Assembly (NCBI GenBank): GCA_027858865.1 | Contig: JAQIBW010000089.1 | Coordinates: 1 to 10,839, forward strand | From: Sulfurimonas sp. | GTDB lineage: Bacteria > Campylobacterota > Campylobacteria > Campylobacterales > Sulfurimonadaceae | Direction: 5' to 3' | Length of the DNA: 10,839 bases | Shown here: in pieces, positions 6,723-10,839 of the stretch | Numbering within the stretch: the stretch's first letter is position 1 | Layout: each line of letters starts with the position of its first letter | Position numbers and translations under genes: made by a program | The notes under the pieces: model-generated | Databases searched by the model: none | Told to the model about the DNA's origin: nothing | The model's input: only the letters and a program-made list of their open reading frames with translations

Positions 6723-7436
6723 ATGAAAACAATGAGTAAAATAACGATTGGTTTAGTTGCTGCGGCACTGCTAATTGTAGGTTGTGGAGAAGGTAGCAAA
6801 GCTGCTCCATCTACAAATGCTAAAGTGGCACCAACTATTACTGAAGCGTCTTTAGGTCTAAGAAAAACTGACCTTTATAGTGAGGATGGTACCTCCGCTG
6901 CAAAAACTGAGTATAGAACAGCTACCTGCGGTTCAAATATAAAAATCAAAAGAGCATTCCAAGATGCTCCACCGATGATTCCACATGATGTAGAAGGAAT
7001 GTTACCGATTAAAATTGGAGACAACCAGTGTACTAGTTGTCACTTACCAGAATTTGCAGCTTCAATGGGAGCTACGGCGATTCCGGTTTCTCACTTTACA
7101 AACTTTAGACCAACACATAACTATGATGGCAAAGTATTTACTAAGAGTATTGACAATATGAAAAATGAGATGGCTATTAAAGAGACAACTCATCTTCAAG
7201 GGGCAAGATTTAACTGTACGCAGTGTCACTCTCCACAATCTCAAGGTAACTTAGCAGTTGAAAATACTTTTGAAGCTACTTACACACGTGCTGATGGTGC
7301 TAATAAATCAGGTTGGAGCGGTACAGCTTTAACTGATCAATTAGATACTATTAAGGGTGACGGTGGTAAAGTAACTGATGCAGATATTGCAAACAAAAAT
7401 TCTGTTGTTGGTTCTAGTATTTGGACACAGCACTAA
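6723..7436 (+). CDS. napB: NapB, di-haem cytochrome c subunit, possibly a lipoprotein
   Basis: NapB is the electron-transfer subunit that passes electrons to NapA. Two c-type haem sites are visible: CTSCH at 103-107 and CTQCH at 165-169. The conserved lead-in PPMIPHDVEG (83-92) contains H88, a likely distal haem ligand. The N-terminus is a signal sequence ending in L-I-V-G-C21, a lipobox, so the protein may be lipid-anchored rather than freely soluble; this is unusual for NapB. At 237 residues it is much longer than E. coli NapB (about 150), with a spacer of about 60 residues after the signal, an extra cysteine (C69), and about 68 residues after the second haem site. A GGGAGA site lies at 6711-6716. 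It starts 2 bases after the napH stop and ends 3 bases before napF. Confidence 0.94.
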   Translation: MKTMSKITIGLVAAALLIVGCGEGSKAAPSTNAKVAPTITEASLGLRKTDLYSEDGTSAAKTEYRTATCGSNIKIKRAFQDAPPMIPHDVEGMLPIKIGDNQCTSCHLPEFAASMGATAIPVSHFTNFRPTHNYDGKVFTKSIDNMKNEMAIKETTHLQGARFNCTQCHSPQSQGNLAVENTFEATYTRADGANKSGWSGTALTDQLDTIKGDGGKVTDADIANKNSVVGSSIWTQH

Positions 7437-7439
7437 ATT

Positions 7440-7934
7440 ATGGAAAGAAGAGAGCTTTTTAGCTCTCTGGCTTCCAAACTAAAAGGTGAAAACCTTAAAA
7501 AAGATAGTCCAGAGAGACATATAAGACCACCATACTATAGTGATGAATCTCTTTTTCTCAATGAGTGTAGTAAGTGCGAAGCAAAATGCGCCACTGTTTG
7601 TGAAGAAGAAATAATAAAAATCGCAGATGATGAAACTCCATATTTGGACTTTTCTCATAGCGGATGTACATTCTGTGATGAGTGTGCAAAAGCCTGCGAA
7701 TTTGGAGTTCTTCGCGTAGAAGATATGAAAAATATAAACGCTAAAGTAACTATTTCTAAAAATGAATGTCTAAGTTGGAATGCTGTTATGTGTTTTTCAT
7801 GTAAAGATCCTTGTTTAGATAATGCAATTGATTTTCAGGCTATGTTTATGCCTGAAATAAATGACAAATGCACATCATGTGGATTTTGTCTAAGTAGATG
7901 TCCCGCGACATCTATACACTTTGAGGTAATATAG
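7440..7934 (+). CDS. napF: NapF, cytoplasmic 4Fe-4S protein of the Nap system
   Basis: The product has 164 residues with no signal peptide or membrane helix, fitting the cytoplasmic NapF that interacts with NapA and helps its Fe-S maturation in other bacteria. The N-terminus MERRELFSSLASKLKG is typical of NapF. Four cysteine quartets are visible: C43/46/50/54, C76/79/82/86, C110/118/121/125 and C144/147/150/154. Only the last ends in the classical C-P. The start lies 3 bases after the napB stop and lacks a clear Shine-Dalgarno site, so translation probably depends on coupling to napB. Its stop (7932-7934) abuts the napL start without a gap. Confidence 0.93.
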   Translation: MERRELFSSLASKLKGENLKKDSPERHIRPPYYSDESLFLNECSKCEAKCATVCEEEIIKIADDETPYLDFSHSGCTFCDECAKACEFGVLRVEDMKNINAKVTISKNECLSWNAVMCFSCKDPCLDNAIDFQAMFMPEINDKCTSCGFCLSRCPATSIHFEVI

Positions 7935-8885
7935 ATGAGTAGAATTATACTTTCAATCATGTTCTTAACTTCTATTATTTTTGCAGATATTAAAATGCCT
8001 GTAAAACAATATATATCAAGTGGACCTGTTACAGACATTGTAGTTGTAGGTTCAAAACTATATAGTGCTACCACTGCTAGTTGTGTAGATATTTTTGATC
8101 TTAAAAGTCAAAAAAATATCCAAAAAATTGAAGTTAGCAAGATTAAAGATTTTATGGGTGATGAAGTTGATTCAAAGATCTACTCTGTAGATGTTTTAAA
8201 TAATCAAGTTCTTATTCTATCACAAGCTAAGAATGGATTTAGAAGACTCCATATATATAAAGATAAAAAGCTTGAGCTGATTATCCCTTATACAAAAAGT
8301 CTTACTATCTCAAAAGCTAAGTTTTTAGATAAAGATACTATTTTACTAGGAATGTTAAGTAATGAGCTTATGTCTTTTGACTTAAAAACAAAATCTTACA
8401 ACTGGAGCATACAAGTTTCAGGGGCAAAGTTTTCAGATTTTGTATTAAATGAAAACAAAGACGAAGCAATTATTGCAGATGAAAGCGGTAGTTTAAAAAT
8501 CCATAGTATGAAAGATGGAAAACTAATTAAGGTTCTTAAAGGTCAAAATTTAGATAATGTCTTTCAAGTAGATTATAAAAATGGAATCATAGCAACAGCT
8601 GGTCAAGACAGAAGAGTAGTTATATACGCTTATAAATTTGACTCTGTCTACTATAAGTCATCAAGTTTTTTGATTTATAGCGTTGGTTTGTCTCCAAGTG
8701 GAAAAAAAGTAGCTTACTCAAGTGATGAGTACAATAACGTCACTGTGTTTAATACTATAACAAAGTCGACTCTGGGTAAATTTGGAGGCAATAAAATGAC
8801 TCTTACAAATATACTCTTTTTAAATGAAAATGAGTTTTTAGTTGCAAGCGATGACAAGACCATTAATTTTTACAGTGTAAAATAA
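7935..8885 (+). CDS. napL: NapL, exported beta-propeller (WD40-like) protein
   Basis: The product has 316 residues with an N-terminal Sec signal (hydrophobic core 4-15, likely cleavage after IIFA, residue 17), so a periplasmic location is expected. The rest is repeated beta-strand blades of WD40/PQQ-like type, for example ATAGQDRRVVIYAY (220-233) and VASDDKTINFYSV (303-315), with D-x-K/R positions characteristic of blades. No haem, Fe-S or catalytic motif is seen; there is a single cysteine, C50. The position between napF and napD matches napL of the Wolinella and Sulfurimonas nap clusters, which is the main basis for the name. Its role in nitrate reduction is not defined; a scaffold or maturation role is inference. 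A GAGGT site lies at 7923-7927. Confidence 0.87.
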   Translation: MSRIILSIMFLTSIIFADIKMPVKQYISSGPVTDIVVVGSKLYSATTASCVDIFDLKSQKNIQKIEVSKIKDFMGDEVDSKIYSVDVLNNQVLILSQAKNGFRRLHIYKDKKLELIIPYTKSLTISKAKFLDKDTILLGMLSNELMSFDLKTKSYNWSIQVSGAKFSDFVLNENKDEAIIADESGSLKIHSMKDGKLIKVLKGQNLDNVFQVDYKNGIIATAGQDRRVVIYAYKFDSVYYKSSSFLIYSVGLSPSGKKVAYSSDEYNNVTVFNTITKSTLGKFGGNKMTLTNILFLNENEFLVASDDKTINFYSVK

Positions 8886-8901
8886 CAAAAAGGATAATAA
8901 T

Positions 8902-9291
8902 ATGAATGTTTCAAGTATAGTAGTTCAAACAGTACCAAAGTTTTTGCAAGAGGTAGTTCAAAGCCTAAAAGATTGTGATGCATGTGATTATCATATGCAT
9001 GATGAAAAAGGTCGTGTAATTATAACTATCGAAGGTAAAGGTGTAGAAGAAGAGCTTAAAAAACTAAGAGTTGTTGAAGCTATTCCTCATGTGATTACAG
9101 CTGATATGCAGATGGCATATAGTGAAGATGAGCTAAATGAGCATATGGAAGTATTAGCAAATGCTGACCTTGTTCCTAAAATGCTAAATGATGAAGATCT
9201 TGACCCAAAAGATATCGTTTACAATGGTGACTTAAAGAAAAAAGACCTTGAGGGCTTTGCAAGACAATTTGATGAGACGAAAGATAGATAA
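8902..9291 (+). CDS. napD: NapD, NapA-specific chaperone, with C-terminal extension
   Basis: NapD binds the twin-arginine signal peptide of NapA and delays export until the cofactor is in place. The first 75 or so residues match the family: MNVSSIVVQTVPKFL at the start, the GRVIITIEG strand (37-45), a helix VEEELKKLRVVEAIPHV, and the MQMAYSED strand end. The protein has 129 residues against 87 in E. coli; residues 80-129 form a charged extension without recognised motifs. It has no signal peptide, as expected for a cytoplasmic chaperone. The gene follows napL by 16 bases with AAAAAGGA as ribosome site. Its stop overlaps the next start (TAATG). Confidence 0.92.
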   Translation: MNVSSIVVQTVPKFLQEVVQSLKDCDACDYHMHDEKGRVIITIEGKGVEEELKKLRVVEAIPHVITADMQMAYSEDELNEHMEVLANADLVPKMLNDEDLDPKDIVYNGDLKKKDLEGFARQFDETKDR

Positions 9292-9581
9292 TGAGTTTAG
9301 TTTTTGAGTCGGTAATTAAAATAGATGAAAACAATGAGTGGTTTATTGAACTTACAGATACTTCTGATGCAAGAGTAGAAATTTGTAAGAATATGGATGA
9401 ATACAAAGAAAAGTTCGAAAAAATGAGCGAGGACTATGGTGGAAACGTTGATGAAGTAAGATGGTCTCAAGATGATAATGTTCCGCCTTATCATATAGAT
9501 GAAATCAGACAAGCTATGGCTGATCTTCAATCTGAAGTTGAAGAAAAGATTGGTAGACCGCTAATGGAAGAAAATAAATAG
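9291..9581 (+). CDS. Unknown small acidic protein coupled to napD
   Basis: I do not recognise this 96-residue protein. It is strongly acidic, has one cysteine (C32) and two tryptophans (W17, W58), and has no signal peptide or membrane helix, so it should be cytoplasmic. Predicted layout is a short beta-rich N-terminus (VIKIDENNEWFIELTD) and two helices, the second containing PPYHIDEIRQAMADLQSEVEEKIGRP. The ATG overlaps the napD stop by one base (TAATG), with no strong ribosome site of its own, and its stop overlaps the next gene (TAGTG). It is therefore most likely made with NapD as part of the nap transcript. A Nap accessory role is inferred only from this coupling. Confidence 0.8.
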   Translation: MSLVFESVIKIDENNEWFIELTDTSDARVEICKNMDEYKEKFEKMSEDYGGNVDEVRWSQDDNVPPYHIDEIRQAMADLQSEVEEKIGRPLMEENK

Positions 9582-10009
9582 TGGAAGCAAAGGCGATAGT
9601 CACAGACACATATTTGAACTCTACAGAGATAGATAAGCATCTTGAAAATGTAGAGTACATAATTATGGCTTCAGATGCCCCCAAACACTTTAAAGATACT
9701 CCTATTCATTTTACATTCTTTTTAAATACAAGTGATAATCTTGCAAAAGATATTCAAGAATCAGTTTTAGATAAATTTTTAGATGATAACGGTATTAGTA
9801 AACCGGTAGAACTGATGAGTCAAATAATGCCAGTAGGCTTTGGAATAAGTACCCAAGACACACCAATGCCTCTTCTTCTGGTAAGACCAGAAGATCAAAG
9901 AAGTATTCCTCATGCTGTTATGTTCGTTATGGACTTTTTAGCTGATTCAGAGAATTTTAATGAAGCCAAACATAACGCTCTAACCGGCTGGAGTTATAGC
10001 TACAACTAA
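9581..10009 (+). CDS. Unknown cytoplasmic protein, last gene of the nap unit
   Basis: I do not recognise this 142-residue protein. It starts at GTG, overlapping the previous stop by one base (TAGTG), with GGAAG at 9566-9570 as ribosome site. No signal peptide, membrane segment or cysteine is present, so no metal-cluster role is suggested. The predicted fold mixes strands and helices (IVTDTYLN, VEYIIMASDA, IHFTFFLN, MPLLLVRPED, AVMFVMDFLAD), giving a compact alpha/beta domain. It is the last plus-strand gene before a convergent gene and ends 3 bases from it. Co-transcription with nap is likely; function is not known. Confidence 0.8.
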   Translation: MEAKAIVTDTYLNSTEIDKHLENVEYIIMASDAPKHFKDTPIHFTFFLNTSDNLAKDIQESVLDKFLDDNGISKPVELMSQIMPVGFGISTQDTPMPLLLVRPEDQRSIPHAVMFVMDFLADSENFNEAKHNALTGWSYSYN

Positions 10010-10012
10010 TAA

Positions 10013-10839
10013 CTATTTTAAAGAGATATTTTCTATCTCTTTTATAGTTTTAGCGATATCTTTAGAAAGATTCTTATAAGACTTTTTAGTAACTAAGATA
10101 TCATCTTCTATTCTTATTCCAATACCTCTAAATCTCTTAGGTACATTCATATCATCTTTTGATATATAAATTCCAGGTTCTATAGTTAAAACCATACCTT
10201 TTTTTAAAGCTATCTCTTTTTTATCTGCATCTAGGTAAGGAGCTTCATCATGAACGTCAACTCCCATCCAGTGTCCTATGCCATGTGGATAGTATTTCTT
10301 GTGTTTTTGCGTCTTAATGAGCTTCTTATACTTACCTTTTAGTATGCCTAGACTTATCATACCTTTTGTTAGAAGTATCTCAGCCTCTTTTTGCAAATCA
10401 GTTCTTAGAACTCCTGGTTTTATCATTTTAATAATTTTACATTGAGTATCTAATATCATATTATACAGATCTTTTTGAGGACTAGAAAAGGTTCCATGTA
10501 CAGGAATAGTTCTTGTAATATCACTGGCATAATATTCATACTCACATCCAGCATCTATAAGAATAAGCTCACCATTTACGAGAGGCCTATTGTTAGATAT
10601 ATAATGAAGCGTATTTGCACTATCTCCACCAGCTATAACAGAAGTATATGCATCATTATATGCACCGTTGTTTTTAAAGTTATACTCTATAGATGCAAGA
10701 ACTTCATACTCGTTTTTATTATTTTTGTTAAGAGCCATAGCTTCATGATGTGCTATTTTTGTAATATTTATAGCTTTTTTTATAAGGTTAATTTCGGGCT
10801 TTGATTTAATTAGTCTCAGTTCACCTATCAAAGGGGAGA
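10013..10839 (-). CDS. pepP: Aminopeptidase P (Xaa-Pro aminopeptidase), C-terminal catalytic part (partial)
   Basis: This is an M24-family (pita-bread) metallopeptidase that removes N-terminal residues before proline. The di-metal ligands are all visible in the 272-residue readable part: D93 in LIDAGCEYEY, D104 in SDITRTIPV, H187 in GIGHWMGVDVHD, E218 in TIEPGIY and E242 in GIRIEDD; H76 and H194 are further conserved histidines. The fragment opens with ELRLIKSKPEI, which in aminopeptidase P lies at the start of the catalytic domain after an N-terminal domain of about 170 residues. The reading frame stays open to the window edge, and the TTG at 10829-10831 has no ribosome site, so the true start is outside the window. 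It is convergent with the nap unit and probably unrelated to it. Confidence 0.9.
   Translation of the reverse strand, partial: SPLIGELRLIKSKPEINLIKKAINITKIAHHEAMALNKNNKNEYEVLASIEYNFKNNGAYNDAYTSVIAGGDSANTLHYISNNRPLVNGELILIDAGCEYEYYASDITRTIPVHGTFSSPQKDLYNMILDTQCKIIKMIKPGVLRTDLQKEAEILLTKGMISLGILKGKYKKLIKTQKHKKYYPHGIGHWMGVDVHDEAPYLDADKKEIALKKGMVLTIEPGIYISKDDMNVPKRFRGIGIRIEDDILVTKKSYKNLSKDIAKTIKEIENISLK
10020..10042. terminator. Possible bidirectional hairpin at the convergent gene ends
   Basis: AAAGAGATA (10020-10028) and TATCTCTTT (10034-10042) form a perfect 9-base stem with a 5-base loop, inside the last codons of the minus-strand pepP and about 10 bases after the plus-strand unit ends. Outer bases CTAT (10013-10016) and ATAG (10044-10047) can also pair after a small internal loop. 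The stem is AT-rich and has no clean U-run on either strand, so termination strength is doubtful. Confidence 0.35.

Noticed and set aside
10475..10804. Plus-strand open frame of 109 codons antisense to pepP
   Set aside because: The opposite strand encodes conserved M24 residues; the antisense peptide is low-complexity Ile/Cys/Ser-rich and has no family features.
10829..10831. TTG as the start of the aminopeptidase gene
   Set aside because: There is no ribosome site before it, the frame stays open to the edge, and the visible part begins where the catalytic domain of aminopeptidase P normally begins.

Overview
The window is AT-rich and carries a complete periplasmic nitrate reductase operon in the order napA-G-H-B-F-L-D, without napC. 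That order, the presence of napL and the use of NapGH in place of NapC are typical of Campylobacterota (Epsilonproteobacteria), as known from Wolinella succinogenes and Sulfurimonas-type nitrate respirers. The base composition and protein style suggest a Sulfurimonas-like organism. This assignment is by recognition, not by database search.

Layout: (1) Positions 1-189, minus strand, hold the N-terminal end of a membrane sensor, probably a chemoreceptor, cut by the left edge. (2) Positions 190-320 are a divergent promoter region. (3) Positions 321-1999, plus strand, hold a two-gene unit with an ATGA overlap: a Crp/Fnr-family regulator and a membrane protein with a PilJ/NarX-like sensor domain but no recognisable output domain. 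(4) Positions 2000-2204 are the nap control region. A perfect Fnr-type dyad is centred 41.5 bases before a plausible start point, followed by a leader with a strong hairpin. (5) Positions 2205-9291 are napAGHBFLD, tightly packed. (6) Positions 9291-10009 hold two unrecognised small genes coupled by 1-base stop/start overlaps to napD. (7) Positions 10013-10839, minus strand, hold the catalytic part of an aminopeptidase P, convergent with the operon and cut by the right edge.

How it works together: NapGH is expected to oxidise menaquinol at the membrane and pass electrons through the di-haem cytochrome NapB to the Mo-bis-MGD enzyme NapA in the periplasm, reducing nitrate to nitrite. NapD and NapF serve NapA and Fe-S maturation in the cytoplasm. 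NapL is an exported beta-propeller protein of unclear role. The Crp/Fnr protein upstream has an E-x-x-S-R recognition helix that fits the TTGAC-N4-GTCAA site before napA, so it is the natural candidate regulator; the neighbouring sensor may report nitrate or nitrite. The most interesting points are the output-less sensor paired with the regulator, the lipobox and large size of NapB, the competing hairpins in the napA leader, and the two unknown genes coupled to napD. I see no RNA genes, insertion sequences or CRISPR arrays.
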